Shown: positions 34,165 to 43,542 of the stretch, in pieces
How positions within the stretch are numbered: the stretch's first letter is position 1
Layout: each line of letters opens with the position of its first letter
Assembly: GCF_900108225.1 (NCBI RefSeq)
Contig: NZ_FNUZ01000003.1
Span: 372,001 to 436,000 of the forward strand
Length of the DNA stretch: 64,000 bases
Origin: Thalassococcus halodurans
Lineage (GTDB): Bacteria; Pseudomonadota; Alphaproteobacteria; Rhodobacterales; Rhodobacteraceae
Reading direction: 5' to 3'
Translations under genes and position numbers: made by a program
Notes under the pieces: generated by a model
What the model was told of the DNA's origin: nothing
The model's database searches: none
The model's input: the letters and a program-made list of their open reading frames with translations, nothing else

Positions 34165-35000
34165 GCAAGGTCGCCCTTCTACAAATCACGTCTTCGGACG
34201 ATCCCGTCGCGAACCTGACCATGGTTCGCGACATGATGGCAAACGCCAAAGCCCAAGGTGCCGAGTGGGTGTTGACGCCCGAGGTCACCAACTGCCTATC
34301 CGGTTCGCGCACCCACCAGAACGAAGTGCTTAGACCGCAGGCAGATTGCCCTGTTTTGGCAGGCCTTCGCGATGCAGCCAATGACATGGGTCTGTGGGTT
34401 CTGGCGGGGTCGCTTGCCGTCAAATCCAACCCACCAGAAACTCGTTTTGCCAACAGGTCTTTCCTGATCAACAACAAAGGCCAGATCGCGGCGCACTACG
34501 ACAAGATGCACATGTTCGATGTGCAAGTCTCGGAAACCGAAACCTACCGCGAATCTTCGGGCTATGCGCCGGGGGACCGCGCGGTTGTCGCGGACACGCC
34601 GTTTGGCAAAGTCGGCATGTCGATTTGCTACGATCTGCGCTTCGCATATCTGTATCGCGCGTTGGCCAAAGCGGGCGCAGACATCCTCACAGTGCCATCT
34701 GCGTTCTCGACCGCGACTGGCCCGTCGCACTGGGAACCGCTATTGCGCGCCCGTGCGATTGAAACCGGATGTTTCGTAATCGCCCCAGCCCAAACAGGCA
34801 CGCACAGCAGCGGCCGCGGCCCGACCCGCAAAACTTATGGGCATTCCATGGTGGTTTCGCCTTGGGGCGACGTTTTGTTGGACGCAGGAACGGACACCGG
34901 GGTCTTCGTGGTTGATCTGGACGTTAGCGACGTGCAGAAAGCGCGGAGTAAGATACCCGCATTGACCCACGACAGGACGTTTTCAGGACCTGATGAGTGA
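34161..35000 (+). CDS. Carbon-nitrogen hydrolase (Nit1-like, deaminated glutathione amidase)
   Basis: 279 residues starting at GTG, which overlaps the glutaredoxin stop. Nitrilase-superfamily triad: Glu in VLTPEVTN, Lys in YDKMHMFDV and Cys in MSICYDLRF. The sequence blocks match the Nit1 branch, which repairs deaminated glutathione. Adjacency to glutaredoxin fits a glutathione-linked role. The stop overlaps the MarR start by eight bases, so the three genes probably share an mRNA. Confidence 0.88.
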   Translation: MSKVALLQITSSDDPVANLTMVRDMMANAKAQGAEWVLTPEVTNCLSGSRTHQNEVLRPQADCPVLAGLRDAANDMGLWVLAGSLAVKSNPPETRFANRSFLINNKGQIAAHYDKMHMFDVQVSETETYRESSGYAPGDRAVVADTPFGKVGMSICYDLRFAYLYRALAKAGADILTVPSAFSTATGPSHWEPLLRARAIETGCFVIAPAQTGTHSSGRGPTRKTYGHSMVVSPWGDVLLDAGTDTGVFVVDLDVSDVQKARSKIPALTHDRTFSGPDE

Positions 35001-35433
35001 ACAGAACGCCCTTGCGATTTCGCTGATCAGTGAAATCCTGACTGCCGATCAGCTGTTGCGAAACAGGCTGACGAGGGTTTTGCCGAACAAAATGGAAATC
35101 TCGCATTTTTCGGTACTTAACCACTTGGCGGGCATCGGTGATGAACGCACGCCCGCCCAATTGGCCAAAAGCTTTCATGTCACCCGCGGCGCGATGACCA
35201 ACACGCTGTCCAAACTGGAAATCGCCGGCTACGTGCACATCCGCCCCGATTGGGATGACGCACGCCGCAAACTGGTTGCGATCAGCCCAGCGGGGGCACA
35301 GGCCCGGGATGCGGCGTTGGCGGCAATCACGCCGTTGATCAACGAAACTGTGGCTGATCTGGGCGATGATAAGGTGCGGGCCGCGCTGCCCGTGCTGCGC
35401 GACCTGCGGGTCAAGCTGGAAACAACGACCTAG
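34993..35433 (+). CDS. MarR-family transcriptional regulator
   Basis: 146 residues. Winged helix-turn-helix with [26 protein letters not shown] as recognition region, then the wing [20 protein letters not shown]. MarR proteins bind short palindromes and respond to small phenolic or oxidising ligands; the target is unknown. It overlaps the amidase upstream and its end overlaps the converging ubiG by four bases. Confidence 0.88.
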   Translation: MSEQNALAISLISEILTADQLLRNRLTRVLPNKMEISHFSVLNHLAGIGDERTPAQLAKSFHVTRGAMTNTLSKLEIAGYVHIRPDWDDARRKLVAISPAGAQARDAALAAITPLINETVADLGDDKVRAALPVLRDLRVKLETTT

Positions 35434-36173
35434 GGTTTGACCGAGGCCGTCACGTAGTTGACGCTAAGATCGCGGTCAGACAGCGACCATGACCACGTGA
35501 TCGGGTTGAACACCATCCCCTTACGATCCACGGGCGTGACACCCGACTTTGACAGCAGATCGAACAGTTCGTCCGGCGTGATGAATTTGGACCATTCATG
35601 TGTGCCCTTGGGCAGCCAGCGCATCACATGTTCGGCGCCGACAATCGCCATCATAAAGCTTTTCGGATTGCGGTTCAGGGTCGAACAGATGTGGAGCCCA
35701 CCAGATTTTAAAAGCTGCGCACAGGCCGTCAGATAGGCCAGCGGATCGGCCACATGTTCGACGACTTCCATGTTCAGAACGATGTCGAACTGTTCACCCG
35801 CCGCGGCCAGCGCTTCGGCCGTATTGTGGCGATAGTCGATGTCCAGACCGGACTGCGCCGCATGCGCCTGCGCCACGGGAATATTCCGTTCGGCAGCATC
35901 CACGCCCACAACAGTGGCCCCAAGACGTGCCATAGGTTCGGACAGCAAACCGCCCCCACAGCCGATATCCAGCAACCGAAGACCGGCAAAGGGCGATTCC
36001 GCCGACAGATCACGATCAAATTCAGCCGCGATCTGCGATGTGATATAATCCAGCCGGCAGGGGTTGAGCATATGAAGCGGCTTGAACTTGCCCTTCGGGT
36101 CCCACCATTCGGCGGCCATTGCCTCGAATTTAGCAACTTCTGCCGGGTCAACTGTGGTTTGAGTGTCGGTCAT
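35430..36173 (-). CDS. ubiG: Ubiquinone biosynthesis O-methyltransferase UbiG
   Basis: 247 residues. Performs the two O-methylations of ubiquinone synthesis. The N-terminal [29 protein letters not shown] is diagnostic. The SAM loop is [16 protein letters not shown], followed by [10 protein letters not shown] and [11 protein letters not shown]. The C-terminal [19 protein letters not shown] matches the family. It is convergent with the MarR gene and divergent from the peptidase gene. Confidence 0.95.
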   Translation of the reverse strand: MTDTQTTVDPAEVAKFEAMAAEWWDPKGKFKPLHMLNPCRLDYITSQIAAEFDRDLSAESPFAGLRLLDIGCGGGLLSEPMARLGATVVGVDAAERNIPVAQAHAAQSGLDIDYRHNTAEALAAAGEQFDIVLNMEVVEHVADPLAYLTACAQLLKSGGLHICSTLNRNPKSFMMAIVGAEHVMRWLPKGTHEWSKFITPDELFDLLSKSGVTPVDRKGMVFNPITWSWSLSDRDLSVNYVTASVKP

Positions 36174-36222
36174 GTCGAGAATCCCATGGTCATCTGCCCT
36201 GCTTGTCTCATATAGCTAGGCT

Positions 36223-37203
36223 ATGGACAAAGACTTGGGCCAAAAACGCGCAGTTCAGTATCTTTATTCGCCGATCGATCCGTTCGATCAGCGGATGATG
36301 TCCGTTTCTGATGGACACACCATCTATGTCGAACAGTGCGGAAATCCAGAGGGCATCCCCGTGATCGTTCTGCATGGCGGACCGGGCGGGGGCTGTAGCC
36401 CTGCGATGCGTCGCTATTTCGATCCGTCTGTCTACCGCGTGATCCTGTTTGACCAGCGCGGCTGCGGGCGATCGCGCCCCCATGCCAGCGTCACGGCGAA
36501 CACCACATGGGATCTGGTCGCCGACATCGAACACATCCGTGAAGAGCTGGGGATCGAAAAGTTCATTGTCTTTGGCGGGTCTTGGGGTGCGACTTTGGCG
36601 CTGATTTACGCCATCAGCCATCCCGAGTCGGTTCGTGCGCTTGTTTTGCGCGGTGTCTTCCTGATGACACAGGCCGAGCTTGATTGGTTCTACGGCGGCG
36701 GTGCCGGACAGTTCTGGCCGGAAACTTGGGCGCGCTTTGCCCGCCTGATCCCGCCTGAAGAGCGCGACGACATGATCGGGGCCTATCATCGCCGCCTGTT
36801 CAGTGGCGATCTGCGGATCGAAACCCATTTCGCGCGCGCATGGTCGTCGTGGGAAAATGCCTTGGCGTCGGTTGCGTCAAACGGCAATGGCGGCGATGCG
36901 CCCGGCGAATATGCCCGCGCCTTTGCGCGGCTTGAAAACCACTACTTCATCAACCGCGGCTTCCTTGAGGAAGACGGTTGGATTCTGAACAACATCGACC
37001 GCATCCAGCACATTCCCGGCGTCATTGTGCAAGGCCGGTACGATATGATCTGCCCGCCGCAGCGTGCGTGGGAACTTTCGGAAAGCTGGAAAGCGTCCGA
37101 GCTGCGCATGGTCCGCAACGCGGGCCACGCCCTCTCTGAGCCGGGCATCAGCGCCGAACTTGTCCGCGCTATGGATGAATTCGCGCAGACCCTCACCTCT
37201 TAG
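36223..37203 (+). CDS. pip: Proline iminopeptidase
   Basis: 326 residues. Alpha/beta-hydrolase of peptidase family S33 that releases N-terminal proline. The oxyanion motif is LHGGPGGGC, nucleophile Ser in FGGSWGATLAL, catalytic Asp in VIVQGRYDMICP and His near AGHALSEPG. No signal peptide, so cytoplasmic. It lies upstream of a peptide-type ABC transporter, which could supply its substrates, but a 113-base gap separates them and linkage is inference. Confidence 0.93.
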   Translation: MDKDLGQKRAVQYLYSPIDPFDQRMMSVSDGHTIYVEQCGNPEGIPVIVLHGGPGGGCSPAMRRYFDPSVYRVILFDQRGCGRSRPHASVTANTTWDLVADIEHIREELGIEKFIVFGGSWGATLALIYAISHPESVRALVLRGVFLMTQAELDWFYGGGAGQFWPETWARFARLIPPEERDDMIGAYHRRLFSGDLRIETHFARAWSSWENALASVASNGNGGDAPGEYARAFARLENHYFINRGFLEEDGWILNNIDRIQHIPGVIVQGRYDMICPPQRAWELSESWKASELRMVRNAGHALSEPGISAELVRAMDEFAQTLTS

Positions 37204-37316
37204 TCTAAAAACGACATTAAAAGTCGCATTTGGTCGTCTTTGCGTTGACGTACCATTCCTGCCGTGTTTCGCTGCGAGTCCACCAGAACCCAATTGGCAA
37301 GACCAACGAAGAACAC

Positions 37317-38312
37317 GTGAATTCGGTACCGAAAATCATCGCCCAAAGGTTGCTGTTGGGCCTGCTAACGCTGTTCGTCGTGTCGATCATCATCTTCACT
37401 GCTGTGAACATGCTGCCCGGGGATTTTGCGCAAGCCATCCTTGGCCAAAGCGCCACGCCCGAGGCTGTCGCTGCCATCCGCCGCGATCTGGGTTTGGATC
37501 AACCACCGATCACACGATACTTCACATGGCTTGCGGGTGTCTTGCAGGGGGATTTGGGCACGTCGTTCGCCCAAGCGAACTTTGCCAGCTTTGTGGGCGA
37601 GGATTCAGGCACACGCACCACTGTTGCCGACCAGATCGCCCCGCGCATCAAAAACACCCTGTTCTTGGCTGGCGTCACCGCCGTCATTGCGGTGCCTTTT
37701 GCCATAGGGCTTGGCATCTTGGCTGCGCTGTATCGTAACTCGGCCTTTGACAAGGTCAGCAACGTGTTCACGCTGACTTCGATCTCAAGCCCCGAGTTCT
37801 TTGTCGCCTACATCCTGATTTTGTTTCTGGCTGTTCTGAACCCGTGGCTACCGTCGTTGTCCAACATTTATGACGGCATGGCGTTCAGCGACCGGTTGGA
37901 AAAAACCATGTTGCCGGCTTTGGCCCTGACCCTTGTCGTCACAGCGCACATGATGCGGATGACGCGGGCGGCGATCATCAACCTGCTGGCCAGCCCTTAC
38001 ATCGAAATGGCGCGTCTGAAGGGCATGAAGCCGATGCGCGTGATCGTGCATCACGCCCTGCCCAACGCGCTGGCCCCGATCATCAATGTAGTCGCGCTGA
38101 ACCTTGCGTACCTTGTCACGGGTGTTGTCGTGGTCGAGGTGGTCTTCGTCTATCCGGGCGTGGGCCAGTTGTTCGTCGATAGCGTCAAGATCAGGGACAT
38201 TCCCGTGGTTCAGGCCTGCTGCCTGATCTTTGCGGCTGTCTACATCCTGCTGAACCTTCTGGCGGACATCCTGTCGATCCTGTCGAACCCGCGCCTGAGG
38301 CATCCGAAATGA
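37317..38312 (+). CDS. Peptide-type ABC transporter permease (DppB family)
   Basis: 331 residues from a GTG at 37317, where homology starts (PKIIAQRLLLGLLTLFVVSIIIF); the frame is open further upstream with no hydrophobic start. The DppB/OppB core has six membrane segments and the EAA-type loop ASPYIEMARLKGMKPMRVIVHHALPNAL. It couples by ATGA to the next permease gene. With the three downstream genes it would import oligopeptides or a related solute. Confidence 0.88.
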   Translation: MNSVPKIIAQRLLLGLLTLFVVSIIIFTAVNMLPGDFAQAILGQSATPEAVAAIRRDLGLDQPPITRYFTWLAGVLQGDLGTSFAQANFASFVGEDSGTRTTVADQIAPRIKNTLFLAGVTAVIAVPFAIGLGILAALYRNSAFDKVSNVFTLTSISSPEFFVAYILILFLAVLNPWLPSLSNIYDGMAFSDRLEKTMLPALALTLVVTAHMMRMTRAAIINLLASPYIEMARLKGMKPMRVIVHHALPNALAPIINVVALNLAYLVTGVVVVEVVFVYPGVGQLFVDSVKIRDIPVVQACCLIFAAVYILLNLLADILSILSNPRLRHPK

Positions 38313-39481
38313 TCACGTTGCTTTGGATCATAGGCGGGCTCTTGGCCCTTTTGGCGATCAGCTGGGTTTTGCGAAAGCTGGCGCAGGTGGTGTCTGGCAA
38401 CAAGCCGCTGTTCCGCGATATGCCTTTGGCCGTCGCCTTTGGCTATGTGCTGGGCGTTGTTGTTCTGGCGTTTGGTGTCTGGCTCTGGTTCCAGCCCAAC
38501 GCAGTGTTCTTCCGCTGGTTTGTGCAGGGTTTGGCCATTTCCGTGGTCGCCGCCTATGCTTTCCGCTTGCTCGGCCGGACGATTGGCACCAAGGCGACTA
38601 AGAAAGCTTTCCGCCAGATGCCGCTAACCGCCAGCTTTGGCTTTCTGGTGATCCTGATTTACGCAATCTGCGCCATCTTTGCGGGCGTACTGGCGCCCTA
38701 CGGTCAGGCCGAGGTGTTCCAGAACGTCAACGTCCTACCAGGCGGCAACCCCGCAACGGGCGGTGACCCTGCGCATCTTCTGGGAACAGACCAGATCGGA
38801 CGCGATCTGCTGACGCGCCTGATCTATGGCGCGCAGAACACCGTCGGTATCGCCTTTGCGACGGTCTGTCTGGCCTTCCTTGTAGGCGGCAGCCTTGGGT
38901 TTCTGGCGGCTGTTTTTGGCGGGTGGCTGGACAATATTCTATCGCGGATCGTTGATGTTCTGATGGCAATCCCGTCGCTGATTTTTGCCTTGCTGTTGAT
39001 GACAATCGCCAGCGCATGGGCGGGTTCGCAGCAGTGGTTGCTGACCGTTTACATGGTTCTGATTATCGCGCTGATCGATTCCACCCGCGTGTTCCGCCTT
39101 GCCCGCGCTGTCGGCCAATCGATTGTTGTGATGGATTACATCGAGGCCGCCAAGCTACGTGGCGAAGGTCTGGGCTATCTGATTTTCCGTGAAATTCTAC
39201 CCAATGCCACGGCCCCTTTGCTGGCGGAGTTGGGCCTTCGGTTCTGCTTTGTCTTCCTGACGATTTCCGCACTGTCGTTCCTTGGTATCGGCATCCAGCC
39301 ACCCTTGGCGGACTGGGGCACGATGGTGCGTGATCTGGCGCAGTTCATCAACTTTGCCGCCTTCTCTCCGCTTGCTGCTGCGCTGCCGCTGATGGCCGCT
39401 GGCGCGATTGCATTGTTGACCGTTGCGGTGAACTTTGTGGTGGACTGGATGCTGCACAAATCATCCGGGCTGAAGGAGTAA
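38309..39481 (+). CDS. Peptide-type ABC transporter permease (DppC family), long N-terminus
   Basis: 390 residues, longer than typical DppC (about 300). Residues 1-100 hold extra hydrophobic segments (LLWIIGGLLALLAISWVL, AVAFGYVLGVVVLAFGVWL, FVQGLAISVVAAYAFRLLG). After them the usual DppC begins, RQMPLTASFGFLVILIYA, with HLLGTDQIGRDLLTRLIYGAQ and the EAA loop EAAKLRGEGLGYLIFREILPNA. The extra segments may be a stable add-on of this transporter branch. It is the second permease gene of the operon. Confidence 0.87.
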   Translation: MITLLWIIGGLLALLAISWVLRKLAQVVSGNKPLFRDMPLAVAFGYVLGVVVLAFGVWLWFQPNAVFFRWFVQGLAISVVAAYAFRLLGRTIGTKATKKAFRQMPLTASFGFLVILIYAICAIFAGVLAPYGQAEVFQNVNVLPGGNPATGGDPAHLLGTDQIGRDLLTRLIYGAQNTVGIAFATVCLAFLVGGSLGFLAAVFGGWLDNILSRIVDVLMAIPSLIFALLLMTIASAWAGSQQWLLTVYMVLIIALIDSTRVFRLARAVGQSIVVMDYIEAAKLRGEGLGYLIFREILPNATAPLLAELGLRFCFVFLTISALSFLGIGIQPPLADWGTMVRDLAQFINFAAFSPLAAALPLMAAGAIALLTVAVNFVVDWMLHKSSGLKE

Positions 39482-39484
39482 GCG

Positions 39485-41134
39485 ATGTCTGACACCCTTC
39501 TGCGCATATCCAACCTGAAGATCGAAGGCCGGTCCGATGAAACGTGGATGCCGATCATCAAGGGCATCGACCTTGAACTGAAAAAGGGCGAGGTGCTGGG
39601 CCTGATCGGGGAATCTGGTGCGGGCAAATCCACCGTCGGCCTTGCAGCGATGGGCTACACTCGTGACGGTGTGCGTATCACCGACGGTGAGGTGTTGTTC
39701 GACGGTGTCGATCTGGTCAAAGCGTCACTGCCAGACAAACGCGCACTGCTGGGCAAACGGATCGCCTATGTCGCGCAGTCTGCGGCCGCGAGCTTTAATC
39801 CAGCGCACAAGCTGATCAACCAGCACGTTGAAGGCCCTGTGCGCCATGGCGTCATGAGCCGTGCCGAAAGCGAAGAAGACGCCATTCGCCTTTATGAACG
39901 CCTGCGCCTGCCGAACCCACAGGAAATCGGCTTTCGCTATCCGCATCAGGTATCGGGCGGGCAGTTGCAAAGGGCGATGACCGCGATGGCGATGTCTTGT
40001 CGTCCTGACCTGATCATCTTTGATGAACCGACCACTGCGCTGGACGTGACCACACAGATCGAGGTGCTCGCCGCGATCCGCGATATCGTGGATCAGTTCG
40101 GAACGGCGGCGATCTACATCACCCACGATCTGGCCGTTGTGGCGCAGATGGCCGACCGCATCAAAGTGCTGCTGCGCGGGGAAGAGGTGGAAGAGGCCAG
40201 CACAAAGGAAATGCTGTCCCATCCCAAAGAAGAATACACCAAAAGCCTATGGTCGGTGCGCAGCTTTAAACGCCCCGCCAAGCCCGCCATTCAGACAGAC
40301 GCCACACCGGTGATCCGCCTGAAAGACGTAAATGCTTCCTATGGCCAGACGCCCGTTCTGCATGACGTAAGCTTTGACATCCATGAAGGTCGGACCGTTG
40401 CCGTTGTCGGTGAATCCGGATCGGGCAAATCCACGGCGGCGCGCTGTATCACCGGGCTTTTGCCGCCCACGAACGGTACTGTCGAACTGGATGGAGAGGC
40501 GCTGCCTGCCGATTTCCGGAGGCGATCCAAGGACCAGCTACGGCAAATCCAGATGATTTATCAGATGGCGGACACGGCACTGAACCCGCGTAAATCCGTG
40601 GGTGAAATTATCGCCCGTCCTGTGGAATTCTACATGGGGCTGAAAGGTCGAGAAAAGCGCAAGCGCGTTGATCAGTTGATGGATCAGATCGAACTGCCGG
40701 CCTCTGAATTCTATGATCGTTTGCCCAGTGAATTGTCCGGCGGACAGAAGCAGCGCGTGGGCATTGCCCGTGCTTTGGCAGCCGAACCCAAGTTCATTAT
40801 TTGCGACGAAGTGACCTCGGCGCTTGATCAACTTGTCGCCGAAGGCATCCTTAAATTGTTGGCACAGCTACAAGATGAGCTAAAACTGTCTTATATGTTT
40901 ATCACGCACGACCTAGCCACAGTGCGCGCAATCGCGGATGATGTTGTCGTGATGAAGGATGGACGCGTGATCGAACAGGGCCCCAAGGCAGACATGTTCA
41001 CGCCGCCGCACCATCCGTACACTGACCTGCTGCTGAGTTCGGTTCCGGAAATGGATCCTGACTGGCTGACCAAACTGCTAGAAGAGCGCGGTCGTGACAA
41101 CGTAGGAGATATGGCCACCGACAAGATGGCCTGA
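39485..41134 (+). CDS. Peptide-type ABC transporter ATPase, two fused domains (DppD-DppF)
   Basis: 549 residues with two complete ATPase domains. The first has Walker A GESGAGKST, signature VSGGQLQR and Walker B LIIFDEPTTALD; the second has GESGSGKST, LSGGQKQR and FIICDEVTSALD. This fuses the DppD and DppF subunits in one chain. The ATG follows GGAG and the gap after dppC is three bases. It energises the two permeases above. Confidence 0.92.
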   Translation: MSDTLLRISNLKIEGRSDETWMPIIKGIDLELKKGEVLGLIGESGAGKSTVGLAAMGYTRDGVRITDGEVLFDGVDLVKASLPDKRALLGKRIAYVAQSAAASFNPAHKLINQHVEGPVRHGVMSRAESEEDAIRLYERLRLPNPQEIGFRYPHQVSGGQLQRAMTAMAMSCRPDLIIFDEPTTALDVTTQIEVLAAIRDIVDQFGTAAIYITHDLAVVAQMADRIKVLLRGEEVEEASTKEMLSHPKEEYTKSLWSVRSFKRPAKPAIQTDATPVIRLKDVNASYGQTPVLHDVSFDIHEGRTVAVVGESGSGKSTAARCITGLLPPTNGTVELDGEALPADFRRRSKDQLRQIQMIYQMADTALNPRKSVGEIIARPVEFYMGLKGREKRKRVDQLMDQIELPASEFYDRLPSELSGGQKQRVGIARALAAEPKFIICDEVTSALDQLVAEGILKLLAQLQDELKLSYMFITHDLATVRAIADDVVVMKDGRVIEQGPKADMFTPPHHPYTDLLLSSVPEMDPDWLTKLLEERGRDNVGDMATDKMA

Positions 41135-41203
41135 AAGACGCTTCCCAAGAAGTGCACCAAAATTGCGGGAGACCCCCGCCGAGGAAAAACAGGGAGACGA
41201 TAA

Positions 41204-42748
41204 ATGACACGAATTAGTAGACGCGGATTGTTGAAGTCCGGTGCCGCAGCCGGTGTTCTGGCAGCAACCGGTTTTCCGGTACGCGCCCAAACCGCCAAGC
41301 GTGGTGGTCGTCTGGTCGCCGGTCTATCCGGTGCCAACACATCCGACAGCTGGGACGGTCGTACGCATTCCGACCTGTTCATGAACGCCTCGGCGCAAGG
41401 TGCGGTGTTCGACAGCCTGACCGAAGTCGCCGCTGACGGCAGCCTGATCGGCGAACTGGCGACGGATTGGGAAGCAACGCCTGACGCGAAGGTCTGGACG
41501 TTCAACCTGCGCAAAGGCGTGACCTTCCACAATGGCAAGTCCTTTGGCGCGGACGACGTCATCGAAAGCCTTCAGATGCACGTCGCCGAGGGCGCGAAAT
41601 CCGGTGCGCAGCCGCTGGTCGCCCCAATCACGGAAATGAAGAAGATCACGGAACATCAGGTGCAGTTCACGCTGGAAGCAGGCAACGCCGACTTCCCCTA
41701 CCTGATGTCCGATTATCACCTGCTGATCTATCCTGCGGGCCAGATCGAAGAGGCGATTGCCCAAGGCATCGGCACAGGTATCTACCGCGTCAAATCCTTT
41801 GACCCTGGCGTGCGCTTTGTCGGTGAACGGGTGGAAAACCACTACAAAGACGGCCGCGCCGGTTGGTTCGACGAAATCGAATACATCGCGATTAACGACA
41901 ATACAGCACGGATGAATGCCCTGCTGACCGGTCAGGTGGATGCGATCAACCGGATCGATTTCAAAACCGAAGCGCTGCTGAAAGCGAACCCGAATGTCCG
42001 CATTCAGGAAGTGACCGGTAACCAGCACTTTACTTTCCCGATGCTGACAGACCTTGAGCCGTTCAATGATGTGAACATACGCAAGGCGCTGAAATTCGGC
42101 ATCAACCGTCAGGAGATGCTGGATAAGGTTCTTATGGGTCACGGTCGCGTTGCGGCAGACAGCCCGATCGGCCCTGCAAACCAGTACATGGCCGAACTGG
42201 ACCCGATCCCCTACGATCCCGATCAGGCCAAGTTCTATCTGAAGCAGGCCGGTATGGATTCCATCAACGTCGATCTTTCCGCATCCTCGGCCGCCTTTGA
42301 AGGCGCGGTTGATGCGGCGCAGTTGTATCAGGCATCGGCTGCGCGGGGTGGCGTTAACATCAACGTGGTTCAGGAACCCGCAGATGGCTACTGGTCGAAC
42401 GTCTGGCTGAAAAAGCCGTGGTGTGCATGCTACTGGTCTGGTCGGGCGACCGAGGACTGGATGTTCACATCCGCCTATGCCGCCGGCGCACCGTGGAACG
42501 ACAGCCACTGGGATCACCCGCGTTTCCAAGAACTGTTGATCACCGCTCGTGCCGAACTCGACAGTGGCAAACGCCGCGATCAATACACCGAAATGCAGAT
42601 GATCCTGCGTGACGAAGGTGGCGTGATTATCCCGATGTTTGCGAACTGGGTTCAGGCCGTATCGAACAAGATCGCGACACCCGAGAACGTCGGCAACCTT
42701 TGGCAGATGGACAACTCGCGTCTGGCAGAACGCTGGTGGAATGCCTGA
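41204..42748 (+). CDS. Peptide-type ABC transporter substrate-binding protein
   Basis: 514 residues. A TAT signal peptide (RISRRGLLKSGAAAGVLAATG) exports it folded. It is a family 5 binding protein (SBP_bac_5): WTFNLRKGVTFHNGKSFGADDVIESLQMH, NRIDFKTEALLKANP, ALKFGINRQEMLDKVLMGHGRVAADSPIGP. The ligand is not determined; dipeptide, oligopeptide or opine-like solutes are usual. It is the last gene of the operon, behind GGGAG, and a terminator follows. Confidence 0.9.
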   Translation: MTRISRRGLLKSGAAAGVLAATGFPVRAQTAKRGGRLVAGLSGANTSDSWDGRTHSDLFMNASAQGAVFDSLTEVAADGSLIGELATDWEATPDAKVWTFNLRKGVTFHNGKSFGADDVIESLQMHVAEGAKSGAQPLVAPITEMKKITEHQVQFTLEAGNADFPYLMSDYHLLIYPAGQIEEAIAQGIGTGIYRVKSFDPGVRFVGERVENHYKDGRAGWFDEIEYIAINDNTARMNALLTGQVDAINRIDFKTEALLKANPNVRIQEVTGNQHFTFPMLTDLEPFNDVNIRKALKFGINRQEMLDKVLMGHGRVAADSPIGPANQYMAELDPIPYDPDQAKFYLKQAGMDSINVDLSASSAAFEGAVDAAQLYQASAARGGVNINVVQEPADGYWSNVWLKKPWCACYWSGRATEDWMFTSAYAAGAPWNDSHWDHPRFQELLITARAELDSGKRRDQYTEMQMILRDEGGVIIPMFANWVQAVSNKIATPENVGNLWQMDNSRLAERWWNA

Positions 42749-42777
42749 TTTCGCGACCTGATTGCTGAAATGATAGG

Positions 42778-42806
42778 ACGCTCTGCCACACTGGCAGGGC
42801 GTTTTT
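42778..42806 (+). terminator. Intrinsic terminator of the peptide transporter operon
   Basis: A ten-base stem (42778-42787 with 42793-42802, one G-U pair) with a five-base loop, followed by TTTTT. It lies 30 bases after the binding-protein stop. Confidence 0.85.
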
Positions 42807-42824
42807 CTTTGTTAGGTCTCGCGC

Positions 42825-42840
42825 TTGGCCGGATGGGCTG
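42825..42840. promoter_or_regulatory. Weak RutR-like half palindrome upstream of the TetR gene
   Basis: The 16-mer TTGGCCGGATGGGCTG matches nine of fourteen defined positions of the RutR consensus TTGACCA-N2-TGGTCAA. It lies 32 bases before the regulator gene start. It may reflect autoregulation, but the match is poor and could be chance. Confidence 0.2.
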
Positions 42841-42872
42841 TTAGATTTTGCCTACTTGTATGGAATAGACCT

Positions 42873-43490
42873 ATGACAGAACCCGAAAAAACCTTTAGCC
42901 GCATTCAGTTGCGCAACCGCAAACGTATTCTGGATGCCGCGCTTGAGGTTTTTTCCCAGAACGGGTTTCGCGGCTCTACGCTTGATCAAATCGCTTCTGA
43001 GGCGGGCCTGTCCAAGCCGAACCTGATCTACTATTTTTCAAGCAAAGAGGACATCCACCGCACGCTTCTGGTGGACTTGCTGGATATCTGGCTGCAACCG
43101 CTTCGCGACATCGATGCGACCGGCGAGCCGCGCGAAGAATTGCTGCAATACGTTCAACGCAAGCTGCAGATGAGCAAAGAGATGCCGCGCGAAAGCCGCC
43201 TGTTTGCCAACGAAACCCTGCAAGGTGCGCCACGTCTGACGGAAATAATGGAAGGCGGGCTGAAGGATTTGGTCGATGAAAAGGCCGCAATCATCGACGG
43301 CTGGATCGCAGAGGGCAAAATTGCCAAGGTCGATCCCGTGCACCTGATCTTTTCGATCTGGGCGCTGACGCAGCACTACGCCGATTTCGAAGTGCAAATC
43401 AGGGCAATTCTGGGCAAGAAAGACCCGTTCAAAGGGGCAGAAATTTTCCTGGATATGGTGTTCCGCAAACTGCTTGATCCGAACACCTGA
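42873..43490 (+). CDS. TetR-family regulator, RutR-like
   Basis: 205 residues from the ATG giving MTEPEKTFSRIQLRNRKRIL. The helix-turn-helix is STLDQIASEAGLSKPNLIYYFSSKEDIHR. The C-terminal half (ESRLFANETLQGAPRL, HLIFSIWALTQHYADFEVQI) matches the YcdC/RutR ligand domain, whose E. coli member binds uracil. Convergence on the pyrimidine degradation operon and a RutR-like site at 50047-50062 support control of that operon. A shared terminator separates it from the binding-protein gene. Confidence 0.87.
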   Translation: MTEPEKTFSRIQLRNRKRILDAALEVFSQNGFRGSTLDQIASEAGLSKPNLIYYFSSKEDIHRTLLVDLLDIWLQPLRDIDATGEPREELLQYVQRKLQMSKEMPRESRLFANETLQGAPRLTEIMEGGLKDLVDEKAAIIDGWIAEGKIAKVDPVHLIFSIWALTQHYADFEVQIRAILGKKDPFKGAEIFLDMVFRKLLDPNT

Positions 43491-43495
43491 AACGC

Positions 43496-43524
43496 AAAAC
43501 GCCCCGAACAAACGGGGCGTTTTT
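43496..43524. terminator. Bidirectional terminator
   Basis: An eleven-base perfect stem AAAACGCCCCG with CGGGGCGTTTT and a six-base loop, flanked by A and T runs. It serves both the TetR-family gene and the pyrimidine operon, which converge here. Confidence 0.93.
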
Positions 43525-43542
43525 GTTTATCTTGCTTGCTGA

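Noticed and set aside
41324-42583. A 419-codon minus-strand frame opposite the peptide-binding protein gene
   Set aside because: It is antisense to a TAT-exported binding protein with clear family motifs, and its translation matches nothing recognisable.
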